Assembly: GCA_963715485.1 (NCBI GenBank) | Contig: OY970244.1 | Span: forward strand, 372,001-436,000 | DNA length: 64,000 nt | From: SG8-30 sp963715485 | GTDB lineage: Bacteria > Pseudomonadota > Gammaproteobacteria > Steroidobacterales > Steroidobacteraceae | Direction: 5' to 3' | Shown: positions 43,416 through 52,103 of the stretch, piece after piece | Position numbering within the stretch: the first letter of the stretch is position 1 | Layout: the number at the start of each line of letters is the position of its first letter | Notes under the pieces: generated by a model | Seen by the model: only the letters and a program-made list of their open reading frames with translations | Database searches by the model: none | What the model was told of the DNA's origin: nothing | Made by a program: the position numbers and the translations under genes

Positions 43416-44418
43416 ATGGAACTCAAGCAAGGCCTGCTGTTCGTGTCGATGTCGGTCTGGCTCGCCGCGGTAGCCAGCGCGCAGGACGGGGGCGCGGGCC
43501 TGCAGCGCCCTGTCCACACCTACTCGATCGTCGCGCGTGACCCCGGGACCGGTGAGCTGGGTGTTGCCGTGCAGTCGCACTGGTTCAGCGTGGGTCCGGT
43601 GGTGCGCCTGGGCCGAGGCGGGCGTCGGGGCGATCGCCACGCAGTCCTTCGTCGACCCGAGCTACGGCACGCTCGGACTCGAGTTCATGCGGGCGGGGAA
43701 GGGCGCGCCTGAAACGCTCCAGGCCTTGCTTGCAGCGGACCCTGATCGCGACGTGCGCCAGGTCGCGATGATCGACGCCGACGGGCGCGTCGCGGCCCAC
43801 ACGGGCTCGAGGAACATCCAGTCCGCGGGACATCAAGTCGGCACCGACTACTCGGTGCAGGCGAACCTGATGCTGAACGACACGGTCTGGCCCGCCATGT
43901 CCCGCGCCTTCGAGGAGGCCCGGGGCGACCTGGCCGAGCGGATGCTCGCCGCACTCGATGCTGCGCAGGCGGCGGGAGGCGACATCCGGGGCAGCCAATC
44001 GGCGGCCCTGGTCGTCGTCGCCGGAAAATCGACGGGCAAGCCGTGGAACGACCGCATCTTCGACCTGAGGGTCGACGACAGCCAGGAGCCGCTGAAGGAG
44101 CTCCGTCGTCTGGTCCAGCTGCAGCGCGCCTACAACCACATGAATGCCGGGGACCTCGCCGTCGAGCAGGGAGATAATGAGGAGGTTCTGAAGCAGTACT
44201 CGCGCGCGGCGGAACTCGCTCCCGACAACATGGAGATGAACTTCTGGCATGCCGTCGCGCTGGTCAACATGGGGCGACTGGAAGAATCGCTGCCCCTGTT
44301 CCGCCGGGTGTTCGAAGCGGACGCGAACTGGGCGACCCTCACGCCGCGCCTGGTCGCCCCGGGGCTGCTGCCGCCCGACCAGGACGTGATCGATCGCATA
44401 CTGGCTGCGGCAGAGTAG
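43416..44418 (+). pseudogene. Secreted DUF1028 protein with TPR tail, one apparent +1 frameshift
   Basis: A signal peptide (LLFVSMSVWLAAVASAQ) is followed by HTYSIVARDPGTGELGVAVQSHWFSVG, the standard DUF1028 opening. One extra base near 43608 breaks the frame; it resumes as WAEAGVGAIATQSFVDPSYG and continues with VGTDYSVQANLML, an AALDAAQAAGGDIRGSQSAALVV segment and a C-terminal TPR-like helical repeat (YNHMNAGDLAVEQGDNEEVLKQYSRAAELAPDN). DUF1028 proteins are Ntn-hydrolase-like folds of unknown substrate. Joined length about 334 residues. Confidence 0.8.
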
Positions 44419-44478
44419 GCGCACCGGCGCGAATCTGCGCGCGACGGGGAACGCGCGGGCACAAGGGGAGGAACATCG

Positions 44479-44976
44479 ATGAGGAATCGATCGACCATTG
44501 GGGGGCTATCCGCCGCCATTCTGATCTGCTGTCCGGCCGTTTCCCATGCCGCCTGCGACGGGGAGGAACATCGCCAGTTCGACTTCTGGCTGGGCGAGTG
44601 GAACGTCCACACGCCCGATGGGAAGCTGGCGGGCACCAACGGCATCACGCGTGAGTACGGGGGCTGCGTTCTGCACGAACGCTACGACACCGGGCGCGGC
44701 TTCAGCGGTGAGAGCCTGAACATCTACGACGCGGGCCGGAAGCTGTGGCACCAGACCTGGGTGGACACCTCCGGGACGCTGCTCCTGCTGGAGGGCGGCC
44801 TTCGCGGCAAGAGCATGGTGCTGGAAGGGCAGACGACCGGGAAGGACGGCGTCGTGACCCGGCACCGGATCACCTGGACCCCGAACGACGATGGCAGTGT
44901 TCGCCAGCACTGGGAGTCCGCCGGGGCCGATGGACCGTGGCAGACGGCGTTCGACGGCACCTACATGAGGAAGTAG
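44479..44976 (+). CDS. Secreted DUF1579-like protein
   Basis: A 165-residue protein with a signal peptide (GGLSAAILICCPAVSHA) followed by CDGEEHRQFDFWLGEWNVHTPDGKLAG. The FDFWLGEWNV motif, the NxIxREYGGCVLHE strand and the final FDGTYMRK are common to DUF1579/lipocalin-like secreted proteins. It has a strong ribosome site (GGGGAGG). Function unknown. The halohydrin-dehalogenase-like gene starts four bases after its stop, so the two are cotranscribed. Confidence 0.72.
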   Translation: MRNRSTIGGLSAAILICCPAVSHAACDGEEHRQFDFWLGEWNVHTPDGKLAGTNGITREYGGCVLHERYDTGRGFSGESLNIYDAGRKLWHQTWVDTSGTLLLLEGGLRGKSMVLEGQTTGKDGVVTRHRITWTPNDDGSVRQHWESAGADGPWQTAFDGTYMRK

Positions 44977-44980
44977 CGGC

Positions 44981-45661
44981 GTGACCGGGAGGCTGCAGGG
45001 GAAGCGTGTCCTCGTCACGCAGGCTGACGAGTTCATGGGGCCGGTGATCTGCGAGACGCTCTCCGGACACGGGGCGGAGGTGCTTGCGAGCGACGTGTCC
45101 CTGTCGGGGCCGGCCCTCGCGGAAGGGGTGGTTTCCGCGGCAGGAGAGATCGACGTCCTGGTTGCAAACCTCGCGCTTCCGGCGCCCAGCACCGCGGCCG
45201 CCGAGGTCACTGATGCCGAGTGGCAGCGTGTCTTCGCAGCGCTGGTCGACCCATTGCCCAGGCTGGTGCGAGCCGTCGTACCCGGCATGATCGCCCGGGG
45301 CGGAGGCAAGATCCTGGTGATCGGTAGCGCATCGGCGCTACGCGGGATGCGGCGTGCCTCCACCTACAGCGCGGCCCGAGGTGCCCAGCTGGCGTACGTG
45401 CAGGCGGTCGGGGTGGAACTCGCTCAGTACAACATCAGGGTGAATGCCATCGCGCAGAACTTCGTCGACAACCCGACGTACTTTCCGCCGGAAGTGCAGC
45501 AGAGTCCGCGCTTCCAGGAGCGGCTGAGGCGCGAGGTCCCACTCGGCCGGCTGGTCTCCGCCAGGGAAGATGCGGAGTTCGTCGCCTACCTGTGCAGCGA
45601 CGCGGCGGACTGCTTCGTCGGGCAGGTCTTTCCGGTCTGTGGCGGCTGGGTCGTCCGTTAG
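44981..45661 (+). CDS. Probable halohydrin dehalogenase (SDR-derived)
   Basis: A 226-residue SDR-fold protein with GTG start. In place of the coenzyme loop TGxxxGxG it has T13-QADE-F18-M-G20, fitting the halohydrin dehalogenase motif T-x4-F/Y-x-G. The catalytic set is S116-x12-Y129-x3-R133 (Arg instead of the SDR Lys), again exactly the dehalogenase form. NFVDNPTYFPPE corresponds to the halide-site loop and GQVFPVCGGW to the C-terminal strand seen in HheC-type enzymes. Such enzymes convert vicinal haloalcohols to epoxides and open epoxides with nucleophiles, without NAD(P). The natural substrate is unknown. This differs from the ordinary SDR at 5620-6279, which has Tyr/Lys. Confidence 0.85.
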   Translation: MTGRLQGKRVLVTQADEFMGPVICETLSGHGAEVLASDVSLSGPALAEGVVSAAGEIDVLVANLALPAPSTAAAEVTDAEWQRVFAALVDPLPRLVRAVVPGMIARGGGKILVIGSASALRGMRRASTYSAARGAQLAYVQAVGVELAQYNIRVNAIAQNFVDNPTYFPPEVQQSPRFQERLRREVPLGRLVSAREDAEFVAYLCSDAADCFVGQVFPVCGGWVVR

Positions 45662-45676
45662 GACCTGGGGCGCCGC

Positions 45677-46462
45677 ATGAAACCTGTCATCGACTATCTC
45701 GAGCTGAACCGGACCGCCTGGGACCGGCGCACTGAGGCCCACGTGCATTCGGCGTTCTACGACGTGGGGGGCTTCCTCGCCGGCAAGACCTCCCTGCAGG
45801 AGATCGAGCTGCGGGAACTCACGGGCGTCGCCGGCCGGCGCCTGCTCCACCTGCAATGTCACTTCGGCCTCGACACGCTCTCCTGGGCACGGCTGGGGGC
45901 ACGCTGCACCGGAGTAGACCTGTCACCCGTCGCCATCGCACAGGCGAATCGCCTGCGCGAGGCGACCGGGCTCGACGCGCGGTTCGTCTGCTCGGACGTC
46001 TACGGTTTCCGCAGTGCCGAAGTCGAGCCGTTCGACATCGTTTTCACGTCCTACGGCGCCATCTGCTGGCTGCCGGACCTTGCACGCTGGGCTGCCGTGG
46101 TGGCGCGGAACCTGGCCGCCGGCGGCACGTTCTACATGGTCGAGTTCCATCCGCTCCACGACCTGCTCGCCGGGTACTCGTACTTCACGAAGGAGGAGCC
46201 GGACGTCGAGGAGAGTGGCAGCTACACGGAGAACGGCGACCAAGCGGTGGCGAGGCTTGCGACCTGGGCGCATCCCCTTTCAAGCGTCGTGAATGCGCTG
46301 GTCGGTGCGGGGATCGAGATCCGCCGCCTGAACGAGTTTCCCTACAGTCCCTACAACTGTTTCGAGGGACTGGAGGAACGCGAGCCGGGGAGGTTCCATC
46401 TGCGTCACCGCGGCCAGGACGTCCCGATGGTCTACAGCCTCCAGGGCAGGAAGGTCGCATGA
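45677..46462 (+). CDS. Class I SAM-dependent methyltransferase
   Basis: A 261-residue protein. It starts VIDYLELNRTAWDRRTEAHVHSAFYD; motif I is RLLHLQCHFGLDTLSWARLGA with the acidic GVDLSPVAI; FDIVFTSYGAICWLPDL is motif II; later SYFTKEEPDVEESGSYTENG and FPYSPYNCFEGLEER are the marker of a conserved but uncharacterised methyltransferase family. It follows the dehalogenase-like gene by 15 bases. The substrate is unknown. Confidence 0.83.
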   Translation: MKPVIDYLELNRTAWDRRTEAHVHSAFYDVGGFLAGKTSLQEIELRELTGVAGRRLLHLQCHFGLDTLSWARLGARCTGVDLSPVAIAQANRLREATGLDARFVCSDVYGFRSAEVEPFDIVFTSYGAICWLPDLARWAAVVARNLAAGGTFYMVEFHPLHDLLAGYSYFTKEEPDVEESGSYTENGDQAVARLATWAHPLSSVVNALVGAGIEIRRLNEFPYSPYNCFEGLEEREPGRFHLRHRGQDVPMVYSLQGRKVA

Positions 46463-46552
46463 GGATTCGCCGCGCCCGGCGGCGACGGGCAGGCCGGAGG
46501 GACCATGCTGCGCGGTGCGTGACACAGGGCGTCATGCCCGGAGGGGGTCAAC

Positions 46553-46924
46553 GTGGAACTGGGTGCATTTTCGATCAGCCTTGCGGTGAAGGACATTGCG
46601 GTGTCGCGGGCCTTCTACGAAAAGCTGGGGTTCACCGTGTTCGGCGGCAACCAGGAGCAGCGCTGGCTGATCATGAAGAACGGCACCACGCTCATCGGCC
46701 TGTTCCAGGGCATGTTCGACAAGAACCTCCTGACCTTCAATCCGGGCTGGGACAGCGAGGCCCAGGCGCTGCCGCGCTTCACCGACGTGCGCGAGATCCA
46801 GGAGCAGCTCCGGGCCGGGGGCGTGAAACTGCTGCAGACCGTCGAGGCAGGCACCTCGGGGCCGGGGCACATCGCGATCGAGGATCCCGACGGCAACCAG
46901 ATCCTGATCGACCAGCACGTCTAG
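46553..46924 (+). CDS. Single-domain VOC (glyoxalase-like) protein
   Basis: A 123-residue protein starting GTG with a ribosome site GGAGGGGG. ISLAVKDIAVSRAFYEKLGFTVFGGNQEQRWLIMKNG is the first half, and GHIAIEDPDGNQILIDQHV the second, the normal single VOC module. Metal-binding residues are only partly present, so it may be a binding or isomerase variant rather than a dioxygenase. It belongs to the plus-strand accessory gene run. Confidence 0.82.
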   Translation: MELGAFSISLAVKDIAVSRAFYEKLGFTVFGGNQEQRWLIMKNGTTLIGLFQGMFDKNLLTFNPGWDSEAQALPRFTDVREIQEQLRAGGVKLLQTVEAGTSGPGHIAIEDPDGNQILIDQHV

Positions 46925-47031
46925 ACAGCCTGGGATACACGGCGCCTTGCCGGCATGACTCCGGCTGGCTATCGTCGTCGAAGGACGGCCGACCCGAATC
47001 AGGCTGGAATTCCATCAAGGGGGAAGATGTC

Positions 47032-47073
47032 ATGAGCGACGCGGCGGTCCACCAGCGCCCCCTTCAGGCCTGA
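47032..47073 (+). CDS. Possible 13-codon upstream open frame
   Basis: ATG behind a clear ribosome site (AAGGGGGAAG) reads MSDAAVHQRPLQA and stops one base before the cupin gene ATG. It may be a translated leader that couples to the next gene, or the cut-off start of a lost gene. No family can be assigned at this size. Confidence 0.3.
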   Translation: MSDAAVHQRPLQA

Positions 47074-47074
47074 G

Positions 47075-47905
47075 ATGAAGACCATGCCAGGCAGGATCCT
47101 TGCGCTGCTCACCGGCTGCCTGTCGGCCGTCGGTCTCGCCGCGGCGGAGAGTCCCGACGCCGATGTCCGCCGGACACGCTCGAGTGGCGCGGCCTTCCCG
47201 GCAACCCCCTGGTCGAGGCCGCGTGGGTGGTGGGCTCCGAGAAGGCGCCCGGCCTGTATGCCCTGCGCGTGCGGATCCGCGAGGGCGGCCGGATCCCGCC
47301 TCACACGCATCCCGATACGCGCTATTCCACGGTGCTGAGCGGGACGCTGTACGTCGGCTTCGGCGAGCAGCAGGACGATGACAGCCTCGTCGCCGTGCCG
47401 GCTGGCGCGGCCTACCTGGCCCCGGCGGGCCTGCCGCACTACCTGTCCGCGCCGGACGGCGATGTCGTGTACCAGGAGGGCGGCTTCGGGCCGACGGGTA
47501 CCGCGCAGGCCGGGCGCACCCGCGGCAGCCGACTTGTCCCTTCGCGAGCAGGTGTTCGCGGCGGAGCGCGCCTTCGCTGCCACGATGGCTGCACGCGACT
47601 TCGCCGCCTTCGCGGCCTTCGTGGACGACGAGGCGATCTTCTTCTCGGGATCCGGGCCGCTGCGCGGCAAGCCGGCCGTGCTCGAGGGGTGGGCGAGTTA
47701 CTTCGAGGAACCTCAGGCACCGTTTTCGTGGGAACCAGACGAGGTCGAGGTGCTGGCGTCCGGAACCCTGGCGCACAGCTCGGGTCCAGTGTTCGGGCCC
47801 GACGGTACGCCGGTCGCGCGCTTCAACTCCGTGTGGAGGATGTCCGCGCCGGGCGCCTGGAAGGTGGTCCTCGACAAGGGCAGCCCGCTGCCGCCCGCGA
47901 GGTGA
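47075..47905 (+). pseudogene. Secreted cupin protein joined to a SnoaL/DUF4440 domain, with +1 frameshifts
   Basis: A signal peptide (ILALLTGCLSAVGLAAA) opens the first frame. The cupin core LYALRVRIREGGRIPPHTHPDTRYSTVLSGTLYVGFG lies in a second frame, with PPHTHPDT metal-ligand histidines. The third frame carries a SnoaL-like domain: LREQVFAAERAFAATMAARDFAAFAAFVDDEAIFFSG and the end WKVVLDKGSPLPP. The shifts near 47165-47175 (two bases in sum) and near 47515 (one base) are all of the extra-base type. If both are repaired the two domains form a single secreted protein of about 275 residues. They could also be two adjacent genes, the second starting at a TTG. Confidence 0.6.
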
Positions 47906-47993
47906 CCGGACTCGAGGGTCTTCAGCAAGCCACAGGGTTACACGCGCACAGCGTCTTCATGACGCGCGACTCGAGACGAGAGGGAACATCGGA

Positions 47994-48530
47994 ATGCGCG
48001 ACGAGGTACTGAAGTTCTGGTTCGAGGACATCGACCCCAGGGCCTGGTGGAAGGTGGACCCCGCGTTCGACGGCCAGCTGGCGGACCGATTCGGGATGCT
48101 GCTCGAGCAGGCCGCGCGGGGCGAGCTGTACGGCTGGCGTGCAGTACCGTCCGGGCGGCTGGCCGAGATCATCGTGCTCGACCAGTTCTCCCGGAACGTC
48201 TTCCGCAGCACGCCGCGAGCCTTCGCGCAGGACCCGATGGCGCTGGTGCTGGCGCAGGAGGCCGTCGCGTCCGGCGTCCATCGCGGACTGGAGCCGGTCC
48301 GGCGCGCATTCCTGTTCCTGCCCTACATGCACAGCGAGTCGCGCGCCATCCACGAGGTCGCGGAGGTCCTGTACCGGGAGTTCGCGCCGGCGGACAATTA
48401 CGAGTTCGAGCTGAAGCACAAGGCGATCATCGACCGCTTCGGCCGCTATCCGCATCGCAACGAGGTGCTGGGTCGCACCTCCACGCCGGAGGAACTCGAG
48501 TTCCTCAAGCAGCCCGGGTCGAGCTTCTGA
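47994..48530 (+). CDS. DUF924 family protein
   Basis: A 178-residue protein. VLKFWFEDIDPRAWWKVDPAFDGQLADRFGMLLEQAARGEL, IIVLDQFSRNVFRSTPRAFAQDPMALVLAQEAV and FLFLPYMHSESRAIHE are the DUF924 signature, a TPR-like helical fold of unknown function found across proteobacteria. The start is the ATG before RDEVLKFW, with AGAGGGA as ribosome site. No frame problem is seen. Confidence 0.9.
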   Translation: MRDEVLKFWFEDIDPRAWWKVDPAFDGQLADRFGMLLEQAARGELYGWRAVPSGRLAEIIVLDQFSRNVFRSTPRAFAQDPMALVLAQEAVASGVHRGLEPVRRAFLFLPYMHSESRAIHEVAEVLYREFAPADNYEFELKHKAIIDRFGRYPHRNEVLGRTSTPEELEFLKQPGSSF

Positions 48531-48571
48531 CGGGCCGGACAGCCAGGGCCTTCAGGTGAAGTGAGCGAGTC

Positions 48572-49193
48572 ATGCAGCGCAAGGCCCATTGGGAGGGCGT
48601 CTACGCCAGCAAGCGGCCGGAGACGCTGAGCTGGTACCAGTCGAGTGCCCGGCTTTCGATGCAACTCATCGGGAAGGCAGGCATCGGTCCCGCGGGGAGG
48701 ATCATCGACGTCGGGGGCGGTGCATCCGTCCTGGTGGAGCAGTTGCTCGACGCCGGCTACCAGGACGTGACGGTGCTGGACATCTCGGGCGCTGCCCTCG
48801 ACCGCGTGCGTTCGCGTCTCGGTGAGCATGCCGCAGAAGTCACCTGGATCGAGGCCGACGTCACGGCCGCCGACCTGCCCGCAGCGTCGTTCGACCTCTG
48901 GCATGACAGGGCGGTCTTCCATTTCCTGGTCGACCCTGCCGAGCGGCGTGCCTATGTCCGTGCGATGCGCGCCGCCCTGCGCCCCGGTGGCCACGTGGTC
49001 ATCGCGACGTTCGCGGAGGACGGTCCGGCAGCGCTGCAGCGGCCTGCCGGTGCAGCGCTATAGCCCGGAACAGCTGCAGGAACAGCTCGGGGAGGGGTTC
49101 GACCTGCTGACGCACGAGAAGGAAGAGCACGTGACGCCCGGCGGCGCCGTGCAGCGGTTCCAGTACAGCCTGTTCCGTGGACCGCGGCCATGA
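48572..49193 (+). pseudogene. Class I SAM-dependent methyltransferase, one apparent +1 frameshift
   Basis: Begins RKAHWEGVYASKRPETLSWYQSSARLSMQLI, followed by IIDVGGGASVLVEQLLDAGY, DVTVLDISGAALDRVRSRL, DLWHDRAVFHFLVD and ALRPGGHVVIATFAEDGP. Near 49033 (GCGCTGC) one extra base breaks the frame; the rest resumes as CSGLPVQRYSPEQLQEQLGEGFDLL and ends FQYSLFRGPRP at 49193. The joined protein has about 206 residues and belongs to the WYQ-type methyltransferase group often annotated near metal or thiol detoxification. Its true end overlaps the next gene's start region. Confidence 0.78.
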
Positions 49194-49647
49194 GGCGGCG
49201 AGCGCGCCACGCGATGGTGGATTCGCGTTGAACCGGGCCCTTCGCTATGCATGGGCGTCGCCCTGCACGTTGATCGGCTTGCTGCTCGCGACCATCGCCG
49301 GCCTGTCGGGCGCGCACTGGCGTGCGGTCGCCGGCACGCTCGAGGTGGCCATGCTCCCGCGCCGCCCGCCTGGCAGCCCGTGGTGGCTGCCGTTTCGCGC
49401 GATCACCATCGGGCACGTGATACTGGGCACGCACCCGGCAGAGCTCGCGCGCCTGCGCATCCACGAACAGGCTCATGTCCGGCAGTACGAGACCTGGGGT
49501 CCGTTGTTCCTGCTGGCGTATCCTGCGGACAGCCTGTGGCAGTGGCTGCGCGGACGCCGACCGTACGCCGACAACCGTTTCGAGGTGGCAGCGCGGCAGG
49601 CGGAGGCCGCCGCTCGCTCCGCAGGCGTGCAACAGCGAAGCGCGTGA
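49177..49647 (+). CDS. Membrane protein with HExxH zinc-protease motif
   Basis: Up to 156 residues. Hydrophobic segments lie around residues 27-45 (ASPCTLIGLLLATIAGLSG) and near 100-115 (GPLFLLAYPADSLWQW). Between them is RIHEQAHVRQYETWGP, where HEQAH is an exact HExxH, and NRFEVAARQ follows about 40 residues later and could supply the third ligand Glu. This family is usually annotated only as a hypothetical or 'signal peptide' protein. The start is uncertain: GTG 49177 or TTG 49228. Zinc binding or proteolysis is inferred, not shown. Confidence 0.62.
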   Translation: MDRGHEAASAPRDGGFALNRALRYAWASPCTLIGLLLATIAGLSGAHWRAVAGTLEVAMLPRRPPGSPWWLPFRAITIGHVILGTHPAELARLRIHEQAHVRQYETWGPLFLLAYPADSLWQWLRGRRPYADNRFEVAARQAEAAARSAGVQQRSA

Positions 49648-49759
49648 CTGCAGGCCGGTCGCGGTCATCCCCCTGTCCAGTTAGCGACACCAGGCGTATC
49701 CTCAAGTACCGACCGCCGATCAATCCGATCGCCGGGACGCATGACGCCTGGTCCGAGCC

Positions 49760-50734
49760 GTGAAAGAACGCTTTGCCCGATTCAGCCATTTCCGTGCCGA
49801 TGACCTGAAGGCCGTGCGGGCCTGGTCCGGCAAGCGGTTGCGGGTCCAGCGGCGCACGGCGATGCCCAAGACGGGGCTCGATTACCGCGTAAACCTGGTC
49901 CGATGGAAGCATGCCACCCTGGTTTGGGTCGCGTATGCGGTGGACATGGAAGTGACGGTGCCGACCTACTCCGGTGGCTACCTCGTGCAGATCCCGGAAG
50001 AGGGGCGCGAGCAGCTGTTCACCGTCGGCAAGCAGCGGGCCACCGCCACGCCCTCGCGGGCAGTCATCCTGTCGCCGAACGGGGCAGGACCGGTCACCCA
50101 CGCTACGGGACCGTCCAGCCGGCTCGTCCTGCAACTGGATAACGCGCTGGTCCGCGCGAGCCTGCGCGAATGCACCGGACTCGAGCCGAACGAGAATCTC
50201 CCGGACCTCCCGCTGACGCTGGACCTGACCAGGGGCCATGGGCGGATGTTCAGGACCCTGCTGATGGACATCGTGGAAGAACTCGACCGGCCCGACTCGA
50301 CCTTGCTGTCCCAGGAGCGCGCGCTCGACCACCTGACACGCGGCCTTGCTGCATTGCTGGTGACCCCGATCGCGGAGTCGTTCGATCGCATGGCCTCACC
50401 GATCGAGAGCGTGCTGGCCTACATGGCCCGGCACCTCGAGCAGCCCATGACGGTCGAGGAACTCGCGCAGGTCGGCGGGATGAACAAGCGCTCCCTGCAG
50501 CGGGCATTCCAGTCCCGCTTCGACATGTCGCCGCTGGAGTTCGTCCGGCGGCGCCGGCTCGAACAGGCGCACTCCCTGCTCACGGGCGGGACGCCCGGCA
50601 TGACTGTCACCGCAGCCGCGCTGCGGGTGGGCTTCGGTCACATGGGACGCTTCGCGCGGGACTACCACGCCCAGTATGGCGAGAAGCCCTCCGAGACCCT
50701 GGCCAGGATGCGACCAGCCGATCAGTCGGACTGA
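49760..50734 (+). CDS. AraC family transcriptional regulator
   Basis: A 324-residue protein with an N-terminal AraC_binding_2-type effector domain (residues 1-200, with YSGGYLVQIPEEG and SPNGAGPVTHATGPSSRLVLQLD) and a C-terminal double HTH (MTVEELAQVGGMNKRSLQRAFQSRFDMSPLEFVRRRRLEQA then VTAAALRVGFGHMGRFARDYHAQYGEKPSETL). Starts at GTG. It probably responds to a small organic ligand and could control the flanking accessory enzymes, but no operator repeat was recognised nearby. Confidence 0.9.
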   Translation: MKERFARFSHFRADDLKAVRAWSGKRLRVQRRTAMPKTGLDYRVNLVRWKHATLVWVAYAVDMEVTVPTYSGGYLVQIPEEGREQLFTVGKQRATATPSRAVILSPNGAGPVTHATGPSSRLVLQLDNALVRASLRECTGLEPNENLPDLPLTLDLTRGHGRMFRTLLMDIVEELDRPDSTLLSQERALDHLTRGLAALLVTPIAESFDRMASPIESVLAYMARHLEQPMTVEELAQVGGMNKRSLQRAFQSRFDMSPLEFVRRRRLEQAHSLLTGGTPGMTVTAAALRVGFGHMGRFARDYHAQYGEKPSETLARMRPADQSD

Positions 50735-50841
50735 CGCCCTGCATCCGGCCATGCCGGGCGCGCGTCCGGGCCGCCACGGAATACATGACGGTCTTCCCGA
50801 AACCAGCTAGCCTGCCTCACCAAAGGGGACGTTCCGACACC

Positions 50842-52047
50842 ATGGTGCTGTTCCTGCAGACCACACACCTCGACCTCGTCGCGGCCAGCCTGCTGCATGT
50901 AGATGCGGAGATGGCGGGACCGAAGCAGCTTGCCAGGCTGCTCGGCGTCGTCGTGCCGAAGGACTGGCCGCCGACCGGCGTGGAGCGGGCCTTCATTGAA
51001 CAGGTCCGACAGCGCCTGGCAGGCGACGGGCATGCGGGGACGGGGTGGTACGGCTGGTACGCGATCTGCCGCCAGACGGCATTGCAGCCCTCGACACTGG
51101 TCGGCGTCGGGGGGTTCTTCGGGCCGCCGGATGTCGCCGGCACCGTCGAGCTGGGCTTCGCCATCCTGCCGGCCTTCCGCGGTCGGGGCCACGCGACCGA
51201 GATGGTCCGCACTCTGGTCGCGCATGCGCTGTCCCAGCCGGGCGTCGAGCGCATCGTCGCCGATTCCCTGGCCGGTGACCGGCCAACCCGGGCGGTTCTG
51301 ATGCGCAGCGGCTTCAGGACCGTCCCGGCGCCAGAGCCGGGCCTCGTTCGTTGTGAGCGGGCGCGTGGCGGTGACATTCCCGGGGAGGCGGAGGACGAGC
51401 CGACCGATGAGGAGACTGGCCGCGGACGACGACGCATGAGCATGGCCGAGCCGTCAGGCGGTCCCGCGCCCGGCCCGATCCGTACCCCGAGGCTGCTGTT
51501 GCGATGCTGGCGCCGCGACGACGCGTCGCTGCTCAAGGACGCGGTGGACGACAGCCTGCCGGAGCTGCAGCGCTGGATGCCGTGGGCGGCGACAGAGCCT
51601 TCACCGCTGAAGTCTTTCCAGGAGCGGATCGAGAAGTTCCGTCGCGCCTTCGCCGAGGGACGGGAGTGGACCTACGGCGTCTTCGATCCCGATGAAACAC
51701 GGGTTCTGGGAGGCGCCGGGCTGCACTCCCGGAGCGAGCCGGGGCGGCTCGAGATCGGCTACTGGATCCGCTCAGGGGAGACTGGCAAGGGACTGGCCAC
51801 GGAGGTGGCTGCGGCGCTGGCCGATCGGGCTTTCGCCCTGCACGGTGTAGAGGCGGTCGAGATCCGCTGCGACCCGCGCAACGATGCAAGCGCGGCGGTG
51901 CCGCGCCGCCTCGGCTTCCGGCACACGAGGACGCTTGCGGGTGACGACACCGGCCCGGACGGCGCGCCCCGTGACACCATGGTCTGGGTGCTCGAACGGA
52001 CTGGCTCGCGCGCGGGCGCCGAGGCATCGCTACCTGACGTAAAGTAG
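50842..52047 (+). CDS. Tandem GNAT N-acetyltransferase fusion
   Basis: One uninterrupted frame of 401 residues holds two acetyltransferase domains. The first (residues 1-180) has VELGFAILPAFRGRGHATEMVRTLVAHAL and VLMRSGFRTV. After an acidic linker (PGEAEDEPTDEETGRGRRR) a second domain of RimJ type begins IRTPRLLLRCWRRDDASLL and contains LEIGYWIRSGETGKGLATEVAAAL and RRLGFRHTRTLAGDD. The two belong to different GNAT subfamilies. MSMAEPSGG at the junction looks like a former start, so the fusion may be recent or may reflect a lost stop codon. Ribosome site AAAGGGGA precedes the ATG. Confidence 0.78.
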   Translation: MVLFLQTTHLDLVAASLLHVDAEMAGPKQLARLLGVVVPKDWPPTGVERAFIEQVRQRLAGDGHAGTGWYGWYAICRQTALQPSTLVGVGGFFGPPDVAGTVELGFAILPAFRGRGHATEMVRTLVAHALSQPGVERIVADSLAGDRPTRAVLMRSGFRTVPAPEPGLVRCERARGGDIPGEAEDEPTDEETGRGRRRMSMAEPSGGPAPGPIRTPRLLLRCWRRDDASLLKDAVDDSLPELQRWMPWAATEPSPLKSFQERIEKFRRAFAEGREWTYGVFDPDETRVLGGAGLHSRSEPGRLEIGYWIRSGETGKGLATEVAAALADRAFALHGVEAVEIRCDPRNDASAAVPRRLGFRHTRTLAGDDTGPDGAPRDTMVWVLERTGSRAGAEASLPDVK

Positions 52048-52103
52048 GCGGTGTACGGCCGGAACGGACCGGCCGCCGGGACACCGGGGAAGCCCAGTTG
52101 GAA

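Noticed and set aside
44981..45661. Ordinary SDR dehydrogenase with a degenerate active site
   Set aside because: The replaced residues match both halohydrin dehalogenase motifs exactly and in the correct spacing, which chance decay would not produce.
46459..46552. Small Arg-rich open frame after the methyltransferase gene
   Set aside because: No ribosome site of its own, extreme Arg content from GC-rich sequence, and no conserved look.
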